Notes under the pieces: generated by a model
What the model saw: only the letters and a program-made list of their open reading frames with translations
The model's database searches: none
What the model was told of the DNA's origin: nothing
Source of the DNA: Flagellimonas hadalis
GTDB lineage: Bacteria > Bacteroidota > Bacteroidia > Flavobacteriales > Flavobacteriaceae
Assembly (NCBI RefSeq): GCF_007785775.2
Contig: NZ_VNIK02000003.1
Span: forward strand, 276,902-340,901
DNA length: 64,000 nt
Direction of reading: 5' to 3'
Translations under genes and position numbers: made by a program
Shown here: positions 46,868-54,665 of the stretch, in pieces
How positions within the stretch are numbered: the stretch's first letter is position 1
Layout: each line of letters begins with the position of its first letter

Positions 46868-47755
46868 TCATAATTTTTGAAGCAAGTCCATACATTTTTG
46901 AAGCGCAGGATTCCGATTATCGGTCTTCCAGACCATGCTCAAGATGGCTCGTTGCTTTATGTTTTTCATTTCGATGAACTTCACCTTCATCTGAAACCCA
47001 TACTGAAGTGTGGTGGGTACAATGGCAATGCCCAATTTATTCTCCACCAGTTTAAAAATGGTCTGCGCATGTACCGACTTGTGTGACACTTTCGGAACAA
47101 ACCCACTATCCTCACAAATACTAAGCACCGTATCGTAGTACATGGGACTATAATCTTGGGAAAACAGGATAAAATCCTCATCCGCCACTTGCTTGATGCC
47201 CTTAAAATTCACTTCATCCAAAGGATGGTTCTCCGGCAGCACCAAGGAAAAGGTGTCCTCAAAAACGGGTTTTACCTCCAGCCCTGTGGGCACGCGTGAC
47301 AATCGGACAAAACCCAAATCCAATCGATCCGCCAAGATGGCATTGATTTGTGCCCGGTTGGAAAGTTCCTCCAAAGTCGTATGAACCGTTGGAAACTTTT
47401 TCTTCAATTCCAGCAATAAATTGGGCACCACATTTTGCATGGCCGAACCCAAAAAACCGATACGCACCTCTCCCAATTGTCCCTCTCCGATAAGTTTCAC
47501 CTGCTTTTTGGTCTGTTCCAGATGGTTCAATATAAATTCCACCTCTTTCTTTAAAAACTCACCCGCTGGAGTTAGGCTAACCTTTTTCTTGTCCCTCACA
47601 AACAGTTGTGTCTCCAAAATCTCCTCCATCTGTTTGATCTGTGTGCTCAAACCCGGTTGGGAAATAAAAAGTTTTTCAGCCGCCTTTCTATAGTGAAGCT
47701 CTTCAGCGACGGCCAAAAAATAGATGAAGTGTCGAAGTTCTATTTGATAATTCAT
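46868..47755 (-). CDS. LysR family transcriptional regulator
   Basis: A 295-residue LysR protein. The N-terminal winged helix is LRHFIYFLAVAEELHYRKAAEKLFISQPGLSTQIKQME, followed by the linker helix and the periplasmic-binding-protein-like effector domain (GEVRIGFLGSAMQNVVPNLL). It is divergent from hutHIUG, 216 bases away, and upstream of the nitroreductase gene; either could be its target. An inverted repeat overlaps its own start codon. Confidence 0.9.
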   Translation of the reverse strand: MNYQIELRHFIYFLAVAEELHYRKAAEKLFISQPGLSTQIKQMEEILETQLFVRDKKKVSLTPAGEFLKKEVEFILNHLEQTKKQVKLIGEGQLGEVRIGFLGSAMQNVVPNLLLELKKKFPTVHTTLEELSNRAQINAILADRLDLGFVRLSRVPTGLEVKPVFEDTFSLVLPENHPLDEVNFKGIKQVADEDFILFSQDYSPMYYDTVLSICEDSGFVPKVSHKSVHAQTIFKLVENKLGIAIVPTTLQYGFQMKVKFIEMKNIKQRAILSMVWKTDNRNPALQKCMDLLQKL

Positions 47756-47783
47756 ACTTATTGATTATTACAAAAATAAGTAT
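47754..47783. promoter_or_regulatory. Inverted repeat over the LysR start, possible LysR operator
   Basis: ATACTTATT (47754-47762) and AATAAGTAT (47775-47783) are perfect reverse complements with a 12-base spacer. One arm overlaps the ATG of the LysR gene, which fits autorepression. Confidence 0.5.
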
Positions 47784-47846
47784 TGGTAATTATTAAACCT
47801 AATTGATACTTTTGAATAACCGTGATTAATCATCTAAGCGAAAAGC

Positions 47847-47921
47847 TGTCAGGTCGAGCGCAGTCGAGACCCATTTTGAAACTTTGAGTCCATTAACTTC
47901 TCGACTCCGCTCGAAGTGACA
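47847..47921. repeat. Palindromic repeat, copy R2
   Basis: The left arm 47847-47869 (core GTCGAGCGCAGTCGAGA) and right arm 47898-47921 (TCTCGACTCCGCTCGAAG and TGACA) form an imperfect inverted repeat. It lies in the divergent LysR/hutH control region. Confidence 0.8.
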
Positions 47922-47931
47922 ATTTACCGTG

Positions 47932-47951
47932 ATTGATTGCGAACAATCAAT
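47932..47951 (+). promoter_or_regulatory. Perfect hairpin or operator in the hutH leader
   Basis: ATTGATTG-CGAA-CAATCAAT has 8-bp arms and ends 20 bases before the hutH ATG. It could be a repressor site for histidine or urocanate control, or a leader hairpin. The half-site spacing differs from the Fnr-like boxes. Confidence 0.45.
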
Positions 47952-47971
47952 TAAGAAACTAATCTAAAAAC

Positions 47972-49549
47972 ATGGCTACAGACCGAACATTTCACTTTGG
48001 CGAAGACCATTTGACCGCAAGCATAGCTTTGGGCATGGCCCATCGCACCATCAAAGGTATGTTTTCCGATGAATGCCTCAAAAATGTAAATGCCAGTCAC
48101 CAACGCGTTCAGCGTATCGTGGAAAGAGGAGATACAGTATACGGCATCAACACTGGATTTGGTCCTTTGTGCAATACCAAGATTTCCAAAGCCGACACCA
48201 AAATTTTGCAATCCAACATATTAAAAAGCCATAGCGTAGGGGTGGGCGAACCTATTTCCACCGAATTGGCCAAAATCATGCTGATCCTGAAAATCCATGC
48301 CTTGGCAAAAGGCTACTCGGGTATTGCCGAAACCACTTTGCAGCGCATGCTATGGCATTTGGAAAACGATGCCATTCCTGTGGTTCCTTCGCAAGGCTCG
48401 GTTGGAGCATCAGGGGATTTGGCCCCGCTGTCCCATTTGTTTTTGCCTTTGATAGGTTTGGGGAAAGTAAAATATCAAGGAAAAACCATCACCACCCAAG
48501 AATTATTTCAAAAAATGGGATTGAACCCATTGGAATTGGGGCCCAAGGAAGGTCTCGCTTTGATCAACGGAACCCAATTTATCGCTGCACACGGCGTGAT
48601 GGTCGTCCACAAATTACAGCATTGCCTTCGACAGGCAGACATTATCGGTGCCATGATGCTCGAAGGACTGCAAGGTTCCATGAAGCCTTTTTTTGAGGAA
48701 TTGCACCAACTTCGTCCGTTCAAAGGGAACCAACATGTCGCGGGAAGAATTCGAACCCTACTGCAAGGTTCCGAGATTTTGGAAGACCATATCGATTGCG
48801 AACGGGTGCAAGATCCCTACTCTTTGCGCTGTATGCCACAAGTGCACGGTGCATCCCGAAATGCTTGGCTCCATCTAAAAGAATTGTTGGAAATCGAACT
48901 CAACTCTGTGACCGATAACCCCGTGATCATTGATGACGAACTCACCATCAGTGGCGGAAATTTCCACGGGCAACCCTTGGCCATGGCCTTGGATTATGCT
49001 GCTTTGGCCGCTTCGGAAATTGGAAACATATCAGACCGGCGTATCTATCTGGCCCTCGAAGGCAATAGCCCTGGTGTTCCCAAGTTGTTGATGAACGATA
49101 CCGGAATCAATTCGGGCTATATGATCTTACAATACACCTCCGCAGCATTGGCCAGTGAAAACAAAAGTTTGTGTTTTCCAGCTAGCGCCGATAGCATTCC
49201 CACCTCATTGGGACAGGAAGACCATGTGAGCATGGGTTCCATCAGCGGTAGAAAGGCATTACAGATCATCGAAAATGTGGAAAAGATATTGGCCATCGAA
49301 TTGTTGACGGCAGCCCAGGCCTTCGAGTACAGAAAACCCTTAAAATCGGGGATTCTGTTGGATGAAATCCATACCTTCCTGAGAACCAAGGTTGCTTTTG
49401 CCGAAAACGACCGTGTCTTTGCCGATGACATTGAAACAGGAATTGAAATCATCCAAAATGGGGAAATCATCAATTTGGTAGACCGGATTATGGAGGAGAA
49501 ACAACTGAAGTGGAACACCCCACATCTTGATGAATTTGAAACATACTAG
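47972..49549 (+). CDS. hutH: Histidine ammonia-lyase
   Basis: A 525-residue lyase converting L-histidine to trans-urocanate and ammonia, the first step of the Hut pathway. The self-processed Ala-Ser-Gly that forms the MIO electrophile is in GSVGASGDLAPLSHL (about 142-156). Other conserved parts are the NTGFGPL loop, LSHNLRPF-like LRPFKGNQHVAGRIR, and SVTDNPVI. First gene of hutHIUG; hutI starts two bases after its stop. Confidence 0.95.
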   Translation: MATDRTFHFGEDHLTASIALGMAHRTIKGMFSDECLKNVNASHQRVQRIVERGDTVYGINTGFGPLCNTKISKADTKILQSNILKSHSVGVGEPISTELAKIMLILKIHALAKGYSGIAETTLQRMLWHLENDAIPVVPSQGSVGASGDLAPLSHLFLPLIGLGKVKYQGKTITTQELFQKMGLNPLELGPKEGLALINGTQFIAAHGVMVVHKLQHCLRQADIIGAMMLEGLQGSMKPFFEELHQLRPFKGNQHVAGRIRTLLQGSEILEDHIDCERVQDPYSLRCMPQVHGASRNAWLHLKELLEIELNSVTDNPVIIDDELTISGGNFHGQPLAMALDYAALAASEIGNISDRRIYLALEGNSPGVPKLLMNDTGINSGYMILQYTSAALASENKSLCFPASADSIPTSLGQEDHVSMGSISGRKALQIIENVEKILAIELLTAAQAFEYRKPLKSGILLDEIHTFLRTKVAFAENDRVFADDIETGIEIIQNGEIINLVDRIMEEKQLKWNTPHLDEFETY

Positions 49550-49550
49550 C

Positions 49551-50777
49551 ATGAACAGACCACTATTGATAGGACCCTTTGCCCAATTACTCCCCATGAC
49601 GGGACTCCCATTAAAAGGAGCGCTCAAAGATGAGCAACTGCCCATCATTGAACGTGGGGGCATTTTGGTTTCCGAAGGAAAAATTCTCAAACTCGGTGTT
49701 TTTGACGAGTTGAAATCCGATGATGTCGACATCCACCCAATCGAAAGAGCACAGGTTTGCCTGCCCGGATTTGTAGACTCGCACACCCATATCTGTTTTG
49801 GGGGCACACGCGCTCGGGATTACGCCTATCGGAATGCTGGAAAAACCTATTTGGAGATTGCCAAAGCCGGTGGCGGTATCTGGGACACCGTTACCCAGAC
49901 CCGAAAAGCATCACAAGATGAATTGGTTGAAGGGATTGTTTCCAGAAGTAAAAAGCATCTGAAAAATGGTGTCACCACCATCGAGGTAAAAAGTGGTTAC
50001 GGTCTTTCTGTGGATGAAGAATTGAAAATGCTACGCGCTATCCAACACGCCAATGCAATTATTAACGCCTCTTTGATACCGACCTGTTTAGCTGCCCACA
50101 TGAAACCCAAAGATTGGAATAAGGACAAAAGTTATTTGGACGTAATCATCAATGAATTGTTTCCCATCATCAAGGCTGAAAACTTGGCCCGCCGTGTGGA
50201 TGCCTTTGTGGAGGAAAGTGCTTTTTCCCCAGAGGAAATCAAACCCTATTTCCAAAAAGCCAAAGAAATGGGCTTCGACATTACCGTGCACGCAGACCAA
50301 TTTACCACGGGCGGCAGTCAGGTTGCAGTAGATTTTGGAGCAGTAAGCGCCGACCATTTGGAAGCCAGTACCGAAAAAGAGATTCAATTGCTAGCCAAGA
50401 GCAATACCATTGCCACAGCTTTGCCCGGGGCATCCATTGGTTTGGGATGCGCCTACACGCCAGCACGGAAAATTTTGGATGCCGGTGGCGCATTGTCCAT
50501 CGCCAGCGACCATAATCCAGGTTCTGCCCCCATGGGTGACCTATTGACCCAAGCCAGTATTTTGGGCACTTTTGAAAAATTGTCCAACACCGAGGTTTTG
50601 GCTGGCATCACTTATAGGGCCGCAGCAGCTTTGCGTTTGACAGACAGAGGAAAACTAGAAACCGGCGCACAGGCCGACTTTGCTATTTTCCCAACGGATA
50701 ACTACCAAGAAATCACCTATCATCAGGGGCAAATGAAACCCAGTGAAGTCTGGAAAAAAGGAACGCCCATCCATTAA
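49551..50777 (+). CDS. hutI: Imidazolonepropionase
   Basis: A 408-residue amidohydrolase that opens 4-imidazolone-5-propionate to N-formimidoyl-L-glutamate. Metal-binding HTH is in VDSHTHICFGGTRA. AGGGIWDTV, EVKSGYGLSVDEELKML, the metal His in VHADQF and the Asp in SIASDHNPGS follow. ATG 49551 gives the usual N-terminus; a frame start at 49527 would overlap hutH. Third step of the pathway. Confidence 0.95.
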   Translation: MNRPLLIGPFAQLLPMTGLPLKGALKDEQLPIIERGGILVSEGKILKLGVFDELKSDDVDIHPIERAQVCLPGFVDSHTHICFGGTRARDYAYRNAGKTYLEIAKAGGGIWDTVTQTRKASQDELVEGIVSRSKKHLKNGVTTIEVKSGYGLSVDEELKMLRAIQHANAIINASLIPTCLAAHMKPKDWNKDKSYLDVIINELFPIIKAENLARRVDAFVEESAFSPEEIKPYFQKAKEMGFDITVHADQFTTGGSQVAVDFGAVSADHLEASTEKEIQLLAKSNTIATALPGASIGLGCAYTPARKILDAGGALSIASDHNPGSAPMGDLLTQASILGTFEKLSNTEVLAGITYRAAAALRLTDRGKLETGAQADFAIFPTDNYQEITYHQGQMKPSEVWKKGTPIH

Positions 50778-50788
50778 AACATTGCATC

Positions 50789-52792
50789 ATGACTGAATTT
50801 CAGCAACAAATACGACAAGGCATCCCCCAACAACTTCCACCTAAAAAGCCATATCCGAAAAACGGCAACCCTGCCCCAAAACGGAAAGACATCCTTTCCA
50901 AAGACGAGAAAAAATTGGCCGTTCAGAATGCACTGCGCTATTTTCCTGAAGCTTGGCATAAAGAGCTTGCCCCAGAATTTGCGGAGGAGCTGAAAACTTA
51001 CGGTCGCATCTACATGCATCGGTTCAAGCCCGATTATGAAATGTACGCACGGCCCATTTCGGAATATCCTGCCAAAACACATCAGGCAGCGGCCATTATG
51101 CTCATGATCCAGAACAATTTGGATCCTGCCGTGGCACAACATCCCGAGGAACTTATTACCTACGGCGGCAATGGGGCGGTTTTCCAAAACTGGGCGCAAT
51201 ACCTGCTCACGATGAAATATTTGGCAGAAATGAGCGAAGAACAGACGCTCCATATGTATTCTGGACACCCGATGGGCCTTTTCCCATCGTCCAAGGAAGC
51301 GCCACGAGTGGTGGTCACCAACGGCATGATGATTCCCAACTACTCCAAACCCGATGATTGGGAAAAATACAACGCACTTGGCGTAACACAATACGGGCAG
51401 ATGACGGCTGGTTCCTATATGTACATTGGTCCACAAGGCATTGTCCACGGAACGGCGATTACGGTCATGAATGCATTCCGTAAAGTATTGAAGCCAAACG
51501 AATCGCCCGAAGGCAAGATCTTTTTGACCGCTGGATTGGGAGGCATGAGCGGTGCACAACCCAAAGCGGGAAATATTGCCGGAGGCATCACCATTTGTGC
51601 CGAAGTCAATCCCGAAGCTGCCAAAAAACGCCACGACCAAGGTTGGGTTGATGAATTGTTGGTGGATTTAGATCTGTTGGTGGTTCGCACCAAAGAAGCC
51701 GTGGCAAACAAAGAAGTGGTTTCCTTGGCCTATATCGGCAACGTAGTGGATGTTTGGGAACGTTTTTATGAGGAAGATATTTTCATTCATTTAGGTTCCG
51801 ACCAAACCTCCTTGCACAATCCTTGGGCGGGTGGATATTATCCTGTTGGACTTTCGTTTGAGGAGTCCAATGCTTTGATGGTAGAAAATCCAGAAGCTTT
51901 TAAGGAAAAAGTGCAGGAATCGCTTCGGAGACAAATTAATACCATCAACAAACACACGGCAAAGGGCACCTACTTTTTTGATTATGGCAATGCCTTTTTA
52001 TTGGAAGTTTCCCGAGCGGGAGGCGATGTGATGGCCGAAAACAACATCGACTTCAGGTATCCGTCCTACGTCCAAGATATTTTGGGCCCGATGTGTTTCG
52101 ATTATGGTTTTGGTCCGTTCCGATGGGTCTGTACCTCGGGCGACCCGAAAGACCTTCAAAAAACGGATGACATTGCCCTTGAAGTGATGAAAAAGATAAA
52201 ATCCGAAGCACCGGAAGAAATCCAACAGCAGATGCAGGACAATATCAAATGGATATCCGAAGCGGAACAGAACAAATTGGTGGTAGGTTCACAGGCCCGT
52301 ATTCTTTACGCCGATGCCGAGGGTCGAAGCAAGATTGCCGATGCCTTCAACACGGCCATTGCCAAGGGGGAAATCAGTGCTCCTGTGGTATTGGGACGCG
52401 ACCATCACGATGTAAGCGGTACGGACTCTCCCTTTAGGGAGACCAGCAATATTTATGACGGTAGCAAGTTCACCGCAGATATGGCCATTCAAAATGTGAT
52501 AGGCGATAGTTTTCGAGGGGCCACTTGGGTTTCCATTCATAACGGTGGAGGCGTTGGCTGGGGAGAAGTGATCAATGGTGGATTTGGAATGGTACTCGAC
52601 GGTTCCGAGGAAGCCTCCAATCGACTGAAAAAGATGCTGTTCTTTGATGTGAACAATGGCATTTCACGAAGAAGTTGGGCTAGAAACAAAGAAGCCCGCT
52701 TTGCCATTGAACGAGAAATGAAGCGTACCCCAGATTTAAAAGTAACTTTGCCGTATCTTGTAGCATCCGATATTTTGGACCATCTTTTTTGA
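50789..52792 (+). CDS. hutU: Urocanate hydratase
   Basis: A 667-residue protein that adds water to urocanate using tightly bound NAD+. Conserved blocks are TYGGNGAVFQNWAQYLL, LYMYSGHPMGLFPS-like TLHMYSGHPMGLFPSSK, YMYIGPQGIVHGT, and AGLGGMSGAQPKAGNIAGG for NAD binding. The C-terminal LGRDHHDVSGTDSPFRET and HNGGGVGWGEVINGG complete the set. It is longer than the proteobacterial enzyme (about 555); the longer form is seen in Bacteroidota. Second step of the pathway. Confidence 0.95.
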   Translation: MTEFQQQIRQGIPQQLPPKKPYPKNGNPAPKRKDILSKDEKKLAVQNALRYFPEAWHKELAPEFAEELKTYGRIYMHRFKPDYEMYARPISEYPAKTHQAAAIMLMIQNNLDPAVAQHPEELITYGGNGAVFQNWAQYLLTMKYLAEMSEEQTLHMYSGHPMGLFPSSKEAPRVVVTNGMMIPNYSKPDDWEKYNALGVTQYGQMTAGSYMYIGPQGIVHGTAITVMNAFRKVLKPNESPEGKIFLTAGLGGMSGAQPKAGNIAGGITICAEVNPEAAKKRHDQGWVDELLVDLDLLVVRTKEAVANKEVVSLAYIGNVVDVWERFYEEDIFIHLGSDQTSLHNPWAGGYYPVGLSFEESNALMVENPEAFKEKVQESLRRQINTINKHTAKGTYFFDYGNAFLLEVSRAGGDVMAENNIDFRYPSYVQDILGPMCFDYGFGPFRWVCTSGDPKDLQKTDDIALEVMKKIKSEAPEEIQQQMQDNIKWISEAEQNKLVVGSQARILYADAEGRSKIADAFNTAIAKGEISAPVVLGRDHHDVSGTDSPFRETSNIYDGSKFTADMAIQNVIGDSFRGATWVSIHNGGGVGWGEVINGGFGMVLDGSEEASNRLKKMLFFDVNNGISRRSWARNKEARFAIEREMKRTPDLKVTLPYLVASDILDHLF

Positions 52793-52796
52793 TGTG

Positions 52797-53768
52797 ATGA
52801 AACATTATGACCCCCCGAAAAAAGACCTTTGGACAGGCAGAATCTCCAATAAATGGCTGTACCTGCACGAAAAAGTGCATTGCACCCCTTTGGAAGAAAT
52901 TCCCGAAGCACAGAAAAAATCCATTGCCCTTTTGGGCTATGCCTGCGACGAGGGTGTTCGCCGAAACCAAGGTCGGGTCGGTGCAGCAGATGGGCCAGAT
53001 GCCATAAAAAGTAGTTTCGGAAAAATGCCCAACCATTTGGGCAGCAATGTGTTGTTGCACGATGTAGGCTCGGTCGTTTGTAGCAATGGCGATATGGAAT
53101 CGGCCCAGGAACAACTTGCCGAAGCCGTGGCCACGCTGTTGGAGAGAAAACAATTCCCCATTGTTTTGGGTGGTGGACACGATATGGCCTATGGCCATTA
53201 TAACGGCATCAAAAAGTATCTGGACGCCAAAAAAGAAGGACAAACCATCGGCATCATTAATTTTGATGCCCATTTCGACCTTCGGAAAAATACAGAACAG
53301 AGCAATTCCGGCACCCCATTTTATCAGATTGTCCAAGATTGCCAGAAAGAAGGCATCGATTTCAATTACCTCTGCCTCGGCATCCGAAAAGATGCCAACG
53401 ACCGCCATCTTTTTGAAACGGCGAAGGACCTCAACGTTATTTATGTGATGTGCGAAACGTTTCAGCCTGCTTTTTTGCAAGAGATCACTACCTTCATCAA
53501 TGCCTTTACCAAAAATGTGGACCAGGTGTACGTCACCATCGATTTGGATGGATTTTCATCAGCCTTTGCTCCCGGAGTCAGTGCCGCCTCACCCATGGGC
53601 TTTACACCCCACATGGTTTTGGAATGCCTGAAGACCATTATTACTTCGGGCAAACTGATAAGTCTGGATATCGCCGAAATGAACCCCAAATATGACATTG
53701 ATGGGCAAACGGCCAAGCTGGCCGCTTCTTTGGTGCACCATGTGGCGCATGCCGTTTCGGGGAGTTGA
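52797..53768 (+). CDS. hutG: Formimidoylglutamase
   Basis: A 323-residue arginase-family Mn hydrolase that splits N-formimidoyl-L-glutamate into glutamate and formamide. Metal ligands are in VLGGGHDMAYGH, INFDAHFDLR and TIDLDGFSSAFAPG. GYACDEGVRRNQGRVGAADGP in the N-terminal half is the family substrate loop. ATG 52797 is chosen over GTG 52794, four bases after the hutU stop. The last acidic motif reads DLDGF where most ureohydrolases have D-x-D-x2-DP, but Asp pairs are kept. Confidence 0.93.
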   Translation: MKHYDPPKKDLWTGRISNKWLYLHEKVHCTPLEEIPEAQKKSIALLGYACDEGVRRNQGRVGAADGPDAIKSSFGKMPNHLGSNVLLHDVGSVVCSNGDMESAQEQLAEAVATLLERKQFPIVLGGGHDMAYGHYNGIKKYLDAKKEGQTIGIINFDAHFDLRKNTEQSNSGTPFYQIVQDCQKEGIDFNYLCLGIRKDANDRHLFETAKDLNVIYVMCETFQPAFLQEITTFINAFTKNVDQVYVTIDLDGFSSAFAPGVSAASPMGFTPHMVLECLKTIITSGKLISLDIAEMNPKYDIDGQTAKLAASLVHHVAHAVSGS

Positions 53769-53776
53769 TTTACTTA

Positions 53777-53835
53777 TCAGGTCGAGCGCAGTCGAGACCG
53801 TAGACCGTAAGACCTCTCGACTGCGCTCGAGGTGA
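53777..53835. repeat. Palindromic repeat, copy R3
   Basis: Left arm 53777-53797 and right arm 53815-53835 share the core GTCGAGCGCAGTCGAGA and its complement, with two mismatched bases between arms and a 17-base spacer. It lies eight bases after the hutG stop. Confidence 0.85.
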
Positions 53836-53861
53836 CACTATTCCCAATTCATAAAGGTAAG

Positions 53862-53881
53862 ATTCCGCCCTGCAGCGGAAT
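53862..53881 (+). terminator. Possible terminator of the hut operon
   Basis: ATTCCGC-CCTGCA-GCGGAAT is a 7-bp stem followed by TTGTT. The T tract is short, so the call is tentative. It is the only candidate between hutG and the small RNA region. Confidence 0.4.
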
Positions 53882-53930
53882 TTGTTCAACCATCAATTTT
53901 GAATTATGTTCAAATTTGGGTTTCGCAAAC

Positions 53931-54025
53931 AAAAAAAGCCTTCCAAAAGGAAAGCCTTTCATTGGCGAGCATCGGTTTGATGCTTCAACCTGATTCCAAT
54001 CATCGCGACTGGAATCCAACACAAC
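53931..54025 (-). ncRNA. Putative small structured RNA of about 95 nt
   Basis: On the minus strand a perfect -7 element TATCTTTG (54030-54037) predicts a start near 54025. The transcript would contain the hairpin GATTCCA/TGGAATC (7 bp, 11-base loop; arms 54010-54016 and 53992-53998), then AGCATC/GATGCT (6 bp, 5-base loop; 53968-53984), then an 11-pair stem including two G-U pairs (53934-53959) followed by T residues as a terminator. No clear -33 element is visible. A 14-codon frame starting ATGATTGGAATC fits inside, so a tiny peptide cannot be excluded. The Bacteroidota Flavo-1 motif should be checked first. Confidence 0.55.
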
Positions 54026-54107
54026 GTTGCAAAGATAACAAAGGTTTTGGATTTATATGTTTCTAAAGCTCCTTTTTGAAATCACGTCTTTTAAATTCGC
54101 TGTTTAT

Positions 54108-54196
54108 TGTCAGGTCGAGCGCAGTCGAGACCTCTTAAAATTGCCACTCCCTAAACTATCTCTCGACTGCGCTCAGGATGACAGCTCGAGATGACA
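54108..54196. repeat. Palindromic repeat, copy R4 with partial third arm
   Basis: Left arm 54108-54130 and right arm 54161-54183 carry the core TCGAGCGCAGTCGAGA and a slightly altered complement. A 13-base fragment GCTCGAGATGACA follows at 54184-54196, as if part of another arm was added. It ends 20 bases before the umuD stop. Together with R3 and the small RNA it fills the 447-base gap between hutG and umuD. Confidence 0.8.
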
Positions 54197-54215
54197 TTGA
54201 CACATTTTTGAAAAA

Positions 54216-54665
54216 TCAAAGTGCCTTGATGACATAAGTGACCACCCCCCAAATCAACAGATCACTGTCCTTGGATACTTTGATGGGTTTGTAGTTCTCA
54301 TTTTCAGGCATCAATGTGATGGTATTTTTTCCCATATGCAGTCGTTTCACCGTGAATTCCCCGTCCAAAAAACAAACGGCTATTTTGCCATGTTCTGCCT
54401 CCAAGCTGCGGTCAATGACCAAAAGATCCCCATCATCAAGTCCGGCCCCGATCATCGATTTTCCGCTTACCCTTGCATAGAAGGTCGCCTCCTTGTTCTT
54501 GATCAACGTTCGGTCAAGACTGATCCGTTTTTCCTTAAAATCATCCGCAGGGGAGGGAAATCCTGCAGAAACGGTGTTGTTGGATATGGGAACGCCTTTT
54601 TTCTTTTCCTCATCTGGTGTAAAAAAAGTGAGCGGTTCGGTATGCATCGGTTTTTTAGGGGTCAT
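54216..54665 (-). CDS. umuD: DNA polymerase V autoproteolytic subunit UmuD-like (LexA-type peptidase)
   Basis: A 149-residue S24 self-cleaving protein. The cleavage pair A34-G35 lies in NTVSAGFPSPADDF, the nucleophile is S70 in VSGKSMIGAGLDDGDLL, and the general base is K107 in GEFTVKRLHM. There is no N-terminal DNA-binding domain, which separates it from LexA. After RecA-stimulated cleavage it would partner UmuC in translesion synthesis. Its ATG overlaps the umuC stop by four bases, so it is translated after umuC, the reverse of E. coli umuDC. Confidence 0.9.
   Translation of the reverse strand: MTPKKPMHTEPLTFFTPDEEKKKGVPISNNTVSAGFPSPADDFKEKRISLDRTLIKNKEATFYARVSGKSMIGAGLDDGDLLVIDRSLEAEHGKIAVCFLDGEFTVKRLHMGKNTITLMPENENYKPIKVSKDSDLLIWGVVTYVIKAL

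Noticed and set aside
47932-47951. An additional Fnr-like box or a riboswitch before hutH
   Set aside because: Arms are separated so that TGAT and ATCA halves are not at N4 spacing, and no -7 element lies 29.5 bases away; it is also far too short for a riboswitch.
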